Source of the DNA: DATBDN01 sp963715995
Lineage (GTDB): Bacteria; Actinomycetota; Thermoleophilia; Solirubrobacterales; Thermoleophilaceae
Reading direction: 5' to 3'
NCBI GenBank assembly: GCA_963715995.1
Contig: OY970283.1
Coordinates: 186,001-250,000 of the forward strand
Length of the DNA: 64,000 nucleotides
A program made the position numbers and the translations under genes. Each line of letters opens with the position of its first letter. Positions within the stretch are counted from its first letter, which is position 1. Shown here one piece after another: positions 1 to 9,825 of the stretch. Below the pieces are notes generated by a model. That model worked only from the letters and a program-made list of their open reading frames with translations. It ran no database searches and was not told where the DNA came from.

Positions 1-98
1 TGTCACAACTAGTCGAAGCAGGGACGCTTCGCGGGGACCGCCGCATTTCCGCTCGTGGGAGCGACCGTCGCCGCCGTCCGCGCAAGCGGATCGACCTG

Positions 99-863
99 AT
101 GGGCCTGCCGGTCGACCAGCTGACCGAGCGCGACACGATCGAGACCGTCATCGAAGCGGTCGTCGCGGGCCGTGGCGGCTGTCTGTTCACTCCGAACCTG
201 CACCACATGCAGGCGTTCACGACCGGCGCCGACGGCGCCGTCTACGACCGCAGCCGCCATCTGCGCGGCGCCCGGCTGGTCGTGGCCGACGGCATGCCGC
301 TGATCTGGGCGAGCAAGCTGCGCGGCACGCCGCTGCCCGAGCGCGTTGCGGGCTCCGACCTGATCTGGTCGCTCACAGCCGCCGCGGCGAACAAGGGTGC
401 GTCGATCTTCCTGCTCGGCGGCAACGCCGGCGCCGCGGAGGCGTGCGCGGAGCGTATGCGCGCCGACTACCCGCGCGTCCGGATCGCCGGCTGCATGTCG
501 CCCGAGCTCGGCTTCGAGAAGGACGACGACGCGATCGACGAGATCCTCGACACGCTCAGCGCCGCCGCTCCGGACATCGTCTACGTCGCCCTCGGGTTCC
601 CCAAGCAGGAGGACCTCGCGCTTCAGCTCGCGGCGGAGATGCCGAACACGTGGTTCGTCGGCGTGGGGATCAGCTTCAGCTTCGTCGCCGGCGAGGTCCA
701 GCGCGCGCCGCGCTGGATGCAGACGATCGGCCTCGAGTGGTTCCACCGGCTGATCCAGGAGCCGCGGCGGCTGTTCAGGCGCTACCTGGTCGATGGGCTG
801 CCGTTCGCCGCGCGCATGTTCGGTCACGCGCTGCGCTCGCGGCTGCGCAGGAGCAGCATCTGA
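99..863 (+). CDS. WecG/TagA/CpsF family glycosyltransferase
   Basis: This family transfers a sugar such as ManNAc or ManNAcA to a polyprenyl-linked acceptor at the cytoplasmic face of the membrane. The family layout is clear: an N-terminal PNLHHMQAF segment, the GGNAG loop near residue 108, the ALGFPKQED motif, and a C-terminal stretch with WFVGVGISF followed by RAPRWMQ and GLEWFHRL. The 254-residue length is normal. The frame stays open upstream to the window edge and reads a plausible basic N-terminus, so the true start may lie earlier than the ATG given here. The stop overlaps the start of the next gene by one base, so the two are probably co-translated. The sugar donor cannot be told. Confidence 0.9.
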   Translation: MGLPVDQLTERDTIETVIEAVVAGRGGCLFTPNLHHMQAFTTGADGAVYDRSRHLRGARLVVADGMPLIWASKLRGTPLPERVAGSDLIWSLTAAAANKGASIFLLGGNAGAAEACAERMRADYPRVRIAGCMSPELGFEKDDDAIDEILDTLSAAAPDIVYVALGFPKQEDLALQLAAEMPNTWFVGVGISFSFVAGEVQRAPRWMQTIGLEWFHRLIQEPRRLFRRYLVDGLPFAARMFGHALRSRLRRSSI

Positions 864-2395
864 TGGCCACGCTCCAGGACCTGGTTCTCGACGAGCGGCT
901 CGAGTCGCGGATCCGCAACGCGGGGCGCCGGCGCCGTAACGCCTTCGCGCCCGTCGAGGTAAAACCGAAGCCGTTCGGCTTCTCCGACGTCGAGGGGCTC
1001 GTCTCCCCCGGCGCCTACAAGCGTGACGCCCTCTTCCGCCGCAGCCTGATCGCGGCCGACCTGCTGGCCGCCTCAGTTGCCGGCTACTTCGCCGTCGTTC
1101 TCGTGTCCGGCGCGTCGATCCAGCCCGGGATGCTGGTGGCGCTGCCGCTGGTGGTGGTGGTGGGCAAGCTGCTCGGCCTCTACGACCGCGACGAGCTGGT
1201 CATGCACAAGTCGACGCTGGACGAAGCCCCGCATCACTTCCAGCTCGCCGGCCTCTACACGCTGCTCGCGTGGCTGCTCGGCCCGGTGCTGATCGACGGC
1301 GCGTTCACCCGAGCTTCCGGGCTCGCGCTGTGGAGCTCAGCCTTCCTCCTGACCAGCGTCTTCCGCTTCAGCGCGCGCGAGATCGCGCGGCGCCTGGCGC
1401 CTGCCGAGCGCTGCCTGATCGTCGGCCGCTCCGGCACCCGGATGCGCCTCGCCGGCAAGCTGGCCGCAGCCCGGCCCAGCACCGAGGTCGTGGGCTACCT
1501 GCCGCTGGACGACGAGCGCCGTGCGCACGCCGGCTGGAACGGCGCCGACCGGCGCCGGCGGATGCTTGGCCTGGACGACCTTCCCGAGCTGGTGCGCCAG
1601 CTCGACGTGCACCGCGTGATCATCATTCCCGGCGAGGCCGACGGCGAGACGCTCGTGGACAGCGTCAGCCGCGCGAAGGCCGCGGGCGTGAAGGTGTCGA
1701 TTCTGCCGCGCATGTTCGAGGTTGTCGGCTCCTCCGTGGAGTTCGACGACATCGACGGCGTGACCGTGCTGGGTGTCCGCCGCTTCGGCCTTGGTCGCTC
1801 GTCCGAGCGCGTCAAGCGGACGATGGACCTGGTCGGCGCAGCGCTCGGCCTGATCGTGCTCGCTCCGCTGTTCGCAGTCGTCGCCGTCTGGATCAAGCTC
1901 GACTCGCCGGGGCCGGTCTTCTACCAGCAGTGGCGGATCGGCCGCGACGGGCGCCCGTTCCGGATGGTCAAGTTCCGCAGCATGGTCACGAACGCCGACG
2001 AGCTGAAGGCCGAGCTCGCCGCGCGCAACGTTGCAGGCGGCGGGCTGTTCAAGGTGCTCGACGACCCGCGCATCACGAAGGCCGGCGCCGTCATCCGCAA
2101 GCTTTCGATCGACGAGCTGCCGCAGCTCCTGAACGTGCTCCACGGCGAGATGAGCCTGGTCGGCCCGCGCCCGCTCGTGCCCGACGAGGACAACCGCGTC
2201 GACGGTCGCTTCCGCCGCCGCCTGCGCCTGGTGCCCGGCATGACCGGCCCGTGGCAGATCCTCGGCCCGACACGCGTGCCGCTGACCGAGATGGTCGGGA
2301 TCGACTACCTCTACGGCGCGAACTGGTCGCTGTGGCTGGACGTGAAGATCCTGCTGCGCACCGCGACCCACGTGTTGCGGCGCAAGGGCCTGTAG
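863..2395 (+). CDS. Polyprenyl glycosylphosphotransferase (WbaP/CpsE type)
   Basis: It is the initiating transferase of the glycan locus, moving a sugar-1-phosphate onto undecaprenyl phosphate. The 510-residue protein has a cytoplasmic N-terminus, about four membrane segments near residues 50-170, a Rossmann-like CoA_binding_3 region at about 170-300, and a C-terminal bacterial sugar transferase domain. That domain shows KRTMDLVGA, a further hydrophobic segment, SPGPVFYQQ, MVKFRSM, SIDELPQLLNV and SLVGPRPL, all hallmarks of PF02397. The ATG shares a base with the preceding stop codon. It ends eight bases from the convergent glycosyltransferase. Sugar specificity is unknown. Confidence 0.95.
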   Translation: MATLQDLVLDERLESRIRNAGRRRRNAFAPVEVKPKPFGFSDVEGLVSPGAYKRDALFRRSLIAADLLAASVAGYFAVVLVSGASIQPGMLVALPLVVVVGKLLGLYDRDELVMHKSTLDEAPHHFQLAGLYTLLAWLLGPVLIDGAFTRASGLALWSSAFLLTSVFRFSAREIARRLAPAERCLIVGRSGTRMRLAGKLAAARPSTEVVGYLPLDDERRAHAGWNGADRRRRMLGLDDLPELVRQLDVHRVIIIPGEADGETLVDSVSRAKAAGVKVSILPRMFEVVGSSVEFDDIDGVTVLGVRRFGLGRSSERVKRTMDLVGAALGLIVLAPLFAVVAVWIKLDSPGPVFYQQWRIGRDGRPFRMVKFRSMVTNADELKAELAARNVAGGGLFKVLDDPRITKAGAVIRKLSIDELPQLLNVLHGEMSLVGPRPLVPDEDNRVDGRFRRRLRLVPGMTGPWQILGPTRVPLTEMVGIDYLYGANWSLWLDVKILLRTATHVLRRKGL

Positions 2396-2403
2396 GCCCG
2401 AGC

Positions 2404-3186
2404 TCAGCGCCGGCGCCGCACGCTCCACTCCCCGGCCACCCGCACTCCCTCACGCACCACGTTCAGCGGGTGGCGGTAGCCGCGTGCGGCGTCGCGCCAG
2501 TCGCGAAGCGCCTGCGGCAGCGGGTACGGGTCGATGTCCATGTACATCGCGTAGCCGATCCACTCGCGCCGCGCCCTGATCCAGGTTTCGCGCAGCGGGT
2601 CCTTCGTGTGGTCGTGGTCCACCTTCAGCTCCGGCGCGATCACGCACACGTAGCCCTGCTGGAGCCAGTGCCAGGCCCACTCCTTGTCCTCGGTGCCGGG
2701 CATGTCGGCGCGGAACGGATAGCGCTCCCAGAGCTCGCGCCGGAAGCCGCCGGCCGCGTTCGAGTAGCCCGACCACGGGTGCCTGCGTGCCAGCTCGGCG
2801 TCCTGTTCGAGGCGTCCCTCGATCGGGCCGCCGCCGGGGTTGCGCTCGCCGCCGACCGCGCACGCCACGCGGTCGTGGTCGAAGGCCGCAACCATCGCCT
2901 CGAGCCAGCGCTCGTGCTTCGGGAACGCATGCGCGGACAGCGCGACGACGAGCGGCGCGCTTGCCGCCTCGGTGCCGGTGTTGAGCGAGCCGCCGAACGT
3001 GAAGCTCGCGGCGGGGATGTCGATGACCGTCGCCCCGCGCTCGCGGGCGATCGCGCCGGTGCCGTCCGTCGAGCCCGAGTCCACGACGATCAGCTCGGAC
3101 TCGATCGTCTGACCGTGCAGCAGGTCGATCGTCCGCCCGATCGAGGCCGCCTCGTCCTTCGCGCGGATGACGACGCTGACCTTCAG
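2404..3186 (-). CDS. Family 2 glycosyltransferase, probable CTG start
   Basis: GT-A fold inverting glycosyltransferase. The N-terminal strand KVSVVIRAKDEA and the VDSGSTDGT nucleotide-binding loop are present. Starting at the first ATG/GTG/TTG (GTG at 3084) would delete the first beta strand of the fold. The only initiator-like codon in front of the fold is CTG at 3186, which overlaps the upstream stop in the pattern CTGA, as GTGA and ATGA do elsewhere here. I therefore place the start there (260 residues). The protein is a clear paralogue of the one at 17093-17971: both share FGGSLNTG, ALSAHA, GWGYSNAAG-like and MPGTEDKEWA motifs. Acceptor and donor are unknown. Confidence 0.82.
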   Translation of the reverse strand: MKVSVVIRAKDEAASIGRTIDLLHGQTIESELIVVDSGSTDGTGAIARERGATVIDIPAASFTFGGSLNTGTEAASAPLVVALSAHAFPKHERWLEAMVAAFDHDRVACAVGGERNPGGGPIEGRLEQDAELARRHPWSGYSNAAGGFRRELWERYPFRADMPGTEDKEWAWHWLQQGYVCVIAPELKVDHDHTKDPLRETWIRARREWIGYAMYMDIDPYPLPQALRDWRDAARGYRHPLNVVREGVRVAGEWSVRRRR

Positions 3187-4040
3187 CGGCTCTTCACCGT
3201 GTTCGGCAGGAAGCGCCCGAGCTCGAATGCCCAGACCGCCAGCGTGGGCAGCAGCAGGTCCGCAGCGGCGCCCGGGTTGCCGCGGGCGAGCAGCGGCAGC
3301 GACATCTTCAGCTCGCGCAGGAGGCGGCGCGTCCAGAAGCGGCGGTCACGCGGAGGGAACGAGCCCGGGAAGCGCCGCTCGAGCCACGCCGCGCCCGCTC
3401 CGTGGCGGGCCTTCTGCCTCAGGAATGCGCGCGTGGTGGCGCGGTTGTGGTGGATGACGCCTGCCTGCTCGCGCTCGCCGAGCTCCCAGCCCGCAGCGCG
3501 CAGACGGAACGACAGGTCCGCATCGCCGCCGGAGCGGATGCCCTCCGTGAAGCCGCCGACCTGCTCGAACGCGGCTCGTCGTACCGCGGCGTTGGCGGTC
3601 TGCGCGTACGCCCAGGGCCCCTCACGCAGGGTGCGCTTCTGCGACATCTGCTCGGCGTCGACGGCGTAACGCTCGGCACGGGTCGGCTCCGCAGGCAGTG
3701 GCGCGTCGCGCACCCCGCCGGCGAGCAGCCCCACGCCCGCGCCGGGCTCCGGCTGGAAGTAGCGCTCGAGGATGTCGGGCGCCGGGTCCACGTCGGCGTC
3801 GATGAACAACAGCCACGGCGCGCTCCCGCGCGTGGCGCCGCGGTTGCGCGCGTGGTACGAGGACTGCTGGACCGGATCGGCCAGCACGTGCGGGTCGCGG
3901 TCGATGGCGTCCGCGCGGTTGTCGACCACGGTCAGCGAGTCCCCCTCGCGCAGCTCGATCACCCCCAGGCGCTCGACCAGCGCCGCCAGCTCGGCGTCGG
4001 AGCCCGCGAACGGGACGACGATGTCGACCGCCGGCCTCAT
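3183..4040 (-). CDS. Family 2 glycosyltransferase
   Basis: A 285-residue GT-A glycosyltransferase. It has the N-terminal strand DIVVPFAG, a short acidic loop TVVDNRAD, the metal-binding DxD-like motif FIDADVD near residue 97, and the C-terminal ANAAVRRAAFEQVGGF segment with the GGDADLSFRL acidic motif typical of GT2 enzymes acting on lipid-linked oligosaccharides. The start ATG overlaps the upstream glycosyltransferase stop (ATGA), and its own stop overlaps the CTG start of the next gene, so it sits inside a tightly coupled run of five minus-strand genes. Substrate is unknown. Confidence 0.88.
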   Translation of the reverse strand: MRPAVDIVVPFAGSDAELAALVERLGVIELREGDSLTVVDNRADAIDRDPHVLADPVQQSSYHARNRGATRGSAPWLLFIDADVDPAPDILERYFQPEPGAGVGLLAGGVRDAPLPAEPTRAERYAVDAEQMSQKRTLREGPWAYAQTANAAVRRAAFEQVGGFTEGIRSGGDADLSFRLRAAGWELGEREQAGVIHHNRATTRAFLRQKARHGAGAAWLERRFPGSFPPRDRRFWTRRLLRELKMSLPLLARGNPGAAADLLLPTLAVWAFELGRFLPNTVKSR

Positions 4041-5131
4041 CGCGCGAGCAGCTCCTCGTAGAGCGCCTCGTGCTCGATCGCGCAGCGTTCGCTCGTGAAG
4101 TCACGTGCGCGCTCGCGGGCGCGCGTGGCGGTGCCGCGATCGCCCACGAGCTCCAGTGCCTCCAGCAGAGCGCGGGCGACGGCGTCCGCAGTGGGCTCCT
4201 CGAACAGGCTGGCAATGCCGTCACGGTCGAGGATCTCGGCGGGGCCCGCCTCGTTCGCCGCCACGACCGGGGTGCCGGTGGCGAGCGACTCCACCACGAC
4301 AAGGCCGAATGCCTCGTCGGCGGAGGTCAGCGCGGAGACCCAGGCGTCGGCGAACACGTTCGCCACCGCGCCCGGGGATGGGTCGAAGAACTCGACGCCG
4401 TCGGCCGCGAGCTGCTGCTCGAGCCGCTGGCTGCTCGGGCGCATCAGTACCAGCCTCGCGCTCGGGTGCCGGCGGCGCACGATCGCGAAGGCCTCGACCA
4501 GCAGCGGCACGCGCTTGCGCCCGTCGTCGGGTGAGGCGGCGCACGCGATCGTCGGCTGCTCGGCGCGCTCCCCGTCGATGTCCGTGAACCCCGACAGCTC
4601 GACTCCCGGGTAGATCAGCCGCGCCTCGACGCCCCACCAGCGCCACAGCCCCTCGCATGCCGTCCGCGACAGGCCCACGACCGCGTCCGCGTGGTCCACC
4701 ACGTGCTCGATGGTGCGCATCCGGCCGCGCTTGTAGGTGGCACTCGCGCGGCTGGGGATGCCCATGTAGGAGAAGACCGATGGCCGCCCCGTCGCGCGCG
4801 CCCAGCGCACCGACGCGAGCGCATCGGTCTGGTAGAAGGCGTGCGCCAGCTCGTCGTCGCCCGTGCGCAGCGTGCGGTAGCTGAACGGCACGTGCGTGAG
4901 GTTGTCCTGGAACCGGCGCAGCCGCAGCGGCGCGTCGGGCGGGCGACGGTTGCGGACGATCTCGAAGCCATCCTCGCGGCTGGTGATCGACGGGCCGGGG
5001 TGGCTCGTGATCAGCCGCGGCCGGTGCCCGCGCGCTGCCAGGTCGGCCGCCAGGTCGTGAACGATCCGCTCCGACCCGCGCTGGACCTCGGGCCAGAACG
5101 CGAAGTTGAGCAGGGCGATGCTGCGGCTCAC
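4037..5131 (-). CDS. Family 4 (GT-B) glycosyltransferase
   Basis: A retaining GT-B glycosyltransferase of 364 residues. The N-terminal domain begins SIALLNFAFWPEVQRGSERIV, a typical GT4 acceptor-side start with the RGSER glycine loop. The C-terminal glycosyl_transf_1 domain carries IYPGVEL, PSARLVLM and the E-x7-E signature (EAFGLVVVESLATGTPVVA near residue 285). The GTG start at 5131 overlaps the upstream stop (GTGA). A longer open frame continues upstream to 5437 but it duplicates the preceding gene in another frame. Substrate is unknown. Confidence 0.9.
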   Translation of the reverse strand: MSRSIALLNFAFWPEVQRGSERIVHDLAADLAARGHRPRLITSHPGPSITSREDGFEIVRNRRPPDAPLRLRRFQDNLTHVPFSYRTLRTGDDELAHAFYQTDALASVRWARATGRPSVFSYMGIPSRASATYKRGRMRTIEHVVDHADAVVGLSRTACEGLWRWWGVEARLIYPGVELSGFTDIDGERAEQPTIACAASPDDGRKRVPLLVEAFAIVRRRHPSARLVLMRPSSQRLEQQLAADGVEFFDPSPGAVANVFADAWVSALTSADEAFGLVVVESLATGTPVVAANEAGPAEILDRDGIASLFEEPTADAVARALLEALELVGDRGTATRARERARDFTSERCAIEHEALYEELLAR

Positions 5132-6111
5132 AGCACGAGCGTGCGGTAGCGGACGCTGCCCGCCGCCATGGTCGCCAGCTCGGCGCAGTCGACCACCGCC
5201 TGACCGGGCAGCTCGAGCGCGGAGACCGCGAGCTGGCGCTTCGAGCGGCCACGGCGCAGGAGCAGCCTGCGCAGGTAGGGGGCCGCCGCGAGCCCCGCGG
5301 GCGGGAAGCGGCGCGTGAGCCCCAACCCGAGCAGCGCCGCGACCAGCAGCGCGTGCTCGCGGCGCCAGAAGAAGCCCAGCACCCACTCGCGGCGCACGCG
5401 CGGGTGGCGCTTGGCCAGCAGGGCGACGTGGCGCCACTTCCAGCCGAGCCTGACCATGCCAGGCAGCGTGTACTCCTCGACCGCGTGGTAGACGACCGCG
5501 TCGTGGGTGCCCGCGATGGTCGCGCCGGCCGCCGCGGCGCGCAGGCCCAGGTCGGTGTCCTCCCCCGCCGGCGCCGCGAAGCTCTCGTCGAAGCCGCCGA
5601 GCCGTTCGAGCAGCTCGCGCGGGTAGACGATGTTGCAGGTCTGGAGAAACTCATTTGGCGGATGCGGGATGTCGAGCGTGCGCACGTGCGGGGCCGCCCA
5701 CGTCTCGAGCTCATAAGGCTCGTTCTTGGTGACGCCCTGGACGACGGCCCCGGGCTGCTCGCCGGCGGCGCGGAGGTGCTCTTCGAGCCAGCCGGGATCG
5801 GCGCGGCAGTCGTCGTCGGTGAACGCGACGAGCGGAGCGCGCGCCGCACGCCAGCCGAGGTTGCGCTGCCGCGCCGGGTGCCCCGTGCCCGGCTCGATGC
5901 GTATGTGCCGCAACACGCCCGACTCGGCGAGCGGGTGACGCTCGATCACGTTCCGCGTGTCGCCGTCGTCGTAGTCGTGCACGACGAGCACCTCGAAGCG
6001 CCGCTGGTCGAGGCTCTGCTCCTCCAGCGAGTTGAGCAGCCAGCGCAGGCGAAGCCGGCGCGCATGCGAGGGGATCACGACGCTGATGTCGGGGCCCGGC
6101 ACGGCGGGCAC
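5128..6111 (-). CDS. Family 2 glycosyltransferase
   Basis: GT-A glycosyltransferase of about 327 residues. Visible are DISVVIPSHARR at the N-terminus, VVHDYDDGDT, the metal site AFTDDDCRADPGW near residue 100, and the acidic motif GEDTDLGLR near 200. The C-terminal third contains a short hydrophobic segment (ALLVAALLGLGL) that may associate with the membrane. The GTG at 6111 follows the upstream stop by one base; a second GTG at 6102 is an alternative start. The stop overlaps the next gene (GTGA). Substrate is unknown. Confidence 0.87.
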   Translation of the reverse strand: MPAVPGPDISVVIPSHARRLRLRWLLNSLEEQSLDQRRFEVLVVHDYDDGDTRNVIERHPLAESGVLRHIRIEPGTGHPARQRNLGWRAARAPLVAFTDDDCRADPGWLEEHLRAAGEQPGAVVQGVTKNEPYELETWAAPHVRTLDIPHPPNEFLQTCNIVYPRELLERLGGFDESFAAPAGEDTDLGLRAAAAGATIAGTHDAVVYHAVEEYTLPGMVRLGWKWRHVALLAKRHPRVRREWVLGFFWRREHALLVAALLGLGLTRRFPPAGLAAAPYLRRLLLRRGRSKRQLAVSALELPGQAVVDCAELATMAAGSVRYRTLVL

Positions 6112-6112
6112 G

Positions 6113-7076
6113 CTAGCGGTGCGCCTCCAACTCCGCACGGCTCGCCAGCCCCGCGCGATGCAGCCCAATCCACCAGCGCGCGGCGTCGCGGCGGCGGCCG
6201 AAGCGCCCCGGCGAGAGCCGCGCGAGCGGGGCCAGCCACACCAGGCGCACGGCCTGGCCGGCGATCTGGATGACGGCGACCGCGCGGGTGCGCGGCGCGC
6301 CCATGCGCCGGAGCATCCATGCGTAGGTGGAGCGCTGCCAGCGCTCGGCTCTTGCCCTCGCCCCACGCCTGCTCGGTCGAAGCGCTCGATTCGTGCTCCA
6401 CGTGCGCGCCCGGCACGTAGCGCGTGGCCCAGCCCGCCCGCGCGAGCCGCCAGCCGATGTCCAGGTCCTCCGCGTACATCCACTGGTGCTCGTCGAAGCC
6501 GCCGATGGCATCCCAGGCCTCGCGGCGCACGAGCAGGAAGGCGGCGATCGCCCACGGGACGCGCCGTGGACGGTCGGCATCGAACATGCCCACCAGCAGG
6601 CTCGACTCGCCCAGCGGTCGCAGCGCGCGGCCGGCGCCGCTCGCGATGACGAGCGCCGACGGCACGGTCGGGAAGCCGAACACCGAATGCTGCGTCGAGC
6701 CATCGGGCAGCACGAGGCGGGGTGCAAGGGCGCCCGCGCCCGGGTCGTCGCGCGCCGCGTCCAGCAGCGCGTCGAGCGCCCCTGACCTCAGCGCGATGTC
6801 CGCGTTGGCGATCGCAAGCCACGGCGCCTGCGTGCGATTCGCAACCAGGTTGACAGCCGGGCCGAAGCCGAGGTTGTCGTCCGAAGCCTCGAGCCGCACC
6901 TGCGGGAACTCGTCACGCACGAGCTCCGCCGAGCCGTCGGTCGAGGCGTTGTCCACCACCCACACCTCGCAGCGGCCGGACGCGACCTCGGCGGCGAGCG
7001 ACTCGAGACAGCGGCGCAGGAGGTCGCGCGTGTTCCAGGAGACGACGGCGACGGTCACGAGCGGGCCAGGCTGCAT
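6113..7076 (-). pseudogene. Family 2 glycosyltransferase (rhamnosyltransferase-like), one frameshift
   Basis: The first two thirds read as a normal GT2 enzyme from ATG 7076: VTVAVVSWNTRD, VVDNASTDGS, NADIAL and the YAEDLDIGWRLA acidic motif, as in WbbL-like rhamnosyltransferases. The frame is then lost at about 6347-6352. The expected C-terminus (ERWQRSTYAWMLRR to the TAG at 6113) is read one base over, and that stop sits one base before the next gene's start, which supports it as the real end. A single surplus base or a pair of missing bases explains the break. Given similar breaks nearby, a sequence error is more likely than decay, but true inactivation cannot be excluded. Confidence 0.75.
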
Positions 7077-7104
7077 CCGGGCGGCGACCCTAACGAACGC
7101 CCAT

Positions 7105-8297
7105 ATGCTGCGCGAGGTGCGGGTCCTGACGGTGGGGAACATGTACCCGCCGCACCACCTCGGGGGTTACGAGCTGGTGTGGCGCTCGGCGGTGCGCCAC
7201 CTGCGCGCGCGCGGGCACGAGGTGCGCGTGCTGACGACCGATTTCCGCCTGCCCGCCCCGGCCGAGCCCGAAGAGCCCGGCGTCCACCGCGAGCTGCGCT
7301 GGTGGTGGCGCGGCCAGCGTTTCCCGCGCGCTCGCCGCGCGAGTGCCTGCGCATCGAGCGCGCCAACGGCGCGGTGCTGGAAGCGCACCTGCGCGAGTTC
7401 GACCCGGAGCTCGTGACGTGGTGGTCGATGGGCGGCATGTCGCTGTCGCTGCTCGAGCGCGTTCGCCGGCGCGACCTGCGCGCGCTGGCGTTCGTGCACG
7501 ACGACTGGCTCGACTATGGCCCGCGCGTGGATTCCTGGCTGACGCTGTTTCGCGGTCCGCGCCGGGGAAAGCGGGCTCGGCCTTGCCGAGCTGCTGCTGC
7601 GTACCCCCACGCGCGTGGACTTGGACAGCGCGGCGCGCTACCTGTTCGTGAGCGAGCGCACCCGCCGGCGGCGCTCGAAGCCGGTGCTGCGCCGAGTGAC
7701 AGCGGCGTGGCGCACTCCGGCATCGACCCTTCCTACCTGGATCCGCGGCCCGAGCGCGACTGGGACTGGCGCCTGCTGTACGTCGGCCGGATCGACGAGC
7801 GCAAGGGCATCGCGACGGTGCTGGACGCCCTGGCCCTGCTGCCCGAGGCGCGGCTGGAGATCGTGGGCGAGGGCGACCCTGGTGCCGAGGCGAAGCTGCG
7901 CGCCCAGGCCGAGCGGCTTGGGGTGAGCGGGCGTATCGAGCTGTCCGGGTTCCGCACGCGCGCCGAGCTGCCGGCGGCATACGAGGCCGCCGACGTGGTG
8001 GTCTTCCCGGTGATCTGGGAGGAGCCCTGGGGGCTCGTGCCGCTCGAGGCGATGGCACTCGGCCGGCCCGTCGTGGCAACCGGCCGCGGCGGCTCCGGCG
8101 AGTACCTGCGCGACGGGCAGAACGCGCTGCTCTACGAAGCGGGTGACGCCGACGCGCTCGCCGCGGCAGTGCGCCGCCTTGCGAGTGACCCGGCCCTGCG
8201 CGCTCGCCTGCGCGAGGGCGGGCTGGGCACCGCACCGCTCCACACCGAGGACGTCTTCAACGCCGCCGTCGCGCGCGAGGTCGAGGCACCGCGATGA
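7105..8297 (+). pseudogene. Family 4 glycosyltransferase, three one-base frameshifts
   Basis: The gene reads in pieces that join into one GT-B enzyme. From ATG 7105 it gives VRVLTVGNMYPPHHLGGYE; after a shift at the C-run 7324-7326 it gives RECLRIERANG through FVHDDWLDYGPRVDSW. After a shift at the G-run 7564-7567 it gives AARYLFVSERT, and after another near 7668-7672 it reads to the end with LLYVGRIDERKG, the glycosyl_transf_1 domain and the E-x7-E region VIWEEPWGLVPLEAMALG. Each break is fixed by one base at a short run. A TAACGA box lies eight bases before the ATG. The stop overlaps the next gene (ATGA). Probably intact in the cell. Confidence 0.72.
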
Positions 8298-9247
8298 GGC
8301 TGAGCGTGGTGATCCCCACCTTCAACCGCCCGGACGCGCTGCCGCGCACCGTCACGGCTCTGACCCGGCAGACACTCGACCCGGACAGCTTCGAGCTGAT
8401 CGTGGTCGAGGACGCAAAGAACGAGGCGCCGGTCGAGATCGGCGAGCAGCCGTTCGCCACGCGCGTCATGCGCGCCGAACACGCGGGCGCATCCCACGCG
8501 CGCAACGCCGGCTGGCGCGCCGCGGCGAACCCGGTCGTGCTGTTCCTGGGCGACGACATCCTGGCCGCGCCCACGCTGCTGGCCCGCCACGCCGCCCTCC
8601 ACGAGCAGAACCCCGGCAGCGACACCGGCGTGCTCGGACACGTGGAGTGGGCGCGCGAGCTGGACCGCAGCGCGTTCATGGTCTGGCTCGACCACGGCAT
8701 CCAGTTCAACTACCCGAGCATCCGCGGCAGCGAGGCCGGGCCGGGCCACCTGTACACCGCCAACGTGTCGCTGAAGCGCGCGGCGCTGGAGCGCGTGGGC
8801 GGCTTCGACGCCGAGCGCTACCCGTTCCTGTACGAGGACATCGACCTGGGTGTCCGGCTCTTCGAGCACGGCTTCCGGCTGATCTACGACAGGGACGCGC
8901 GCGCGGAGCACCTGCACGAGGTCACGCTCGAGCGCTGGCAGGAACGCATGGTCATCCAGGCACGAGCCGAGCGCGCATGGGTTCTCGCCCACCCGGGCGA
9001 GGAGGCCTACTTCCACACGCGCTTCAGCGAGGCGCTGCGCCACCCGCCGGCGCGCGGGCGCCTCGGTCGCGCCCTGCTGCCACACGTGCCGCGCAGCACG
9101 CCGCTGATCGGCGAGCGCGTCTGGCGCCGCGCCGACCTGCATTTCCGCCAGCAGCTCGGGCGCCCGTTCACCGAGGCGTGGGATCAGGACGAGCGCGAGG
9201 CCTTGGCCTCCAGCCCCGGCGGCTCCGAGCCCGGAGGGCCGAAGTAG
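8294..9247 (+). CDS. Family 2 glycosyltransferase
   Basis: A 317-residue GT-A enzyme with LSVVIPTFNRPDALPRTV at the N-terminus, the VVEDAKNE loop, HARNAGWRAA, the metal-site region VLFLGDDIL near residue 81, NVSLKRAALERVGGFD, and the acidic motif YEDIDLGVRLFEHG. It is translationally coupled to the preceding glycosyltransferase through an ATGA overlap. The last 64 bases overlap tail-to-tail with the convergent acyltransferase gene. Substrate is unknown. Confidence 0.9.
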   Translation: MRLSVVIPTFNRPDALPRTVTALTRQTLDPDSFELIVVEDAKNEAPVEIGEQPFATRVMRAEHAGASHARNAGWRAAANPVVLFLGDDILAAPTLLARHAALHEQNPGSDTGVLGHVEWARELDRSAFMVWLDHGIQFNYPSIRGSEAGPGHLYTANVSLKRAALERVGGFDAERYPFLYEDIDLGVRLFEHGFRLIYDRDARAEHLHEVTLERWQERMVIQARAERAWVLAHPGEEAYFHTRFSEALRHPPARGRLGRALLPHVPRSTPLIGERVWRRADLHFRQQLGRPFTEAWDQDEREALASSPGGSEPGGPK

Positions 9248-9825
9248 TCGATCGCCCGCGCGGGTGAGCCGACCGCCACGCAGAACGCGGGAATCGGCTT
9301 GCTGACGACAGCGTTCGCGCCGATGTAGGCGCGCTCGCCGACGTCGGCCAGGATCGTGCACTTGCTGGTGGCGACGGCATCGTTGCCCAGCGTGAGCGGG
9401 CGGTACTCGTACCCCTGCGCGAGCATCGGCTTGGAGATGTCGCGGAAGTTGTGGTTGCCGTCGGCCAGGAACGAGTTCTGGCCGAGCATGACCCGATCGC
9501 CTATCTCGATCGAGGTGGTGCACTGCATCACGACGTCGTAGGTGGCGATGCAGCGCTCGCCGAACTTGATCCGCGCCCGGCCCTCCAGCTCGGCGCGGAA
9601 GTTGCGGCGGAACTGGCAGTACGGGCCGGTCTCGAAGGTGCCGGGGCCGGTGATGTGGAGGCTGAAGCCGGGCCCGAGATAACAGGTCGGGTCGATCCTC
9701 AGATCGGCATGGGGATGGCGCATGTAGACCCAGCGGCGGCGCAGCTTCGACATCACCCGCGGGCCCCACACGTAGCCGAGCCGGAACGGCAGCCAGTGCA
9801 GGAAGCCGCGAACGTCCACGCCCAT
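9184..9825 (-). CDS. Left-handed beta-helix acyltransferase
   Basis: A 213-residue protein built of hexapeptide repeats, resembling the LbH maltose/galactoside acetyltransferase family that O-acetylates sugars. Typical features are IKFGERCIATYDVVM, IEIGDRVMLGQNSF, the DGNHNFRDISKP segment, and a closing GERAYIGANAVVSKPIP-AVGSPAR motif. The N-terminal 50 residues are basic and may contact the membrane or a polymer. It follows the related acyltransferase at 9825-10448 with a TGATG overlap. Acetate as the donor group is an inference. Confidence 0.85.
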   Translation of the reverse strand: MGVDVRGFLHWLPFRLGYVWGPRVMSKLRRRWVYMRHPHADLRIDPTCYLGPGFSLHITGPGTFETGPYCQFRRNFRAELEGRARIKFGERCIATYDVVMQCTTSIEIGDRVMLGQNSFLADGNHNFRDISKPMLAQGYEYRPLTLGNDAVATSKCTILADVGERAYIGANAVVSKPIPAFCVAVGSPARAIDYFGPPGSEPPGLEAKASRSS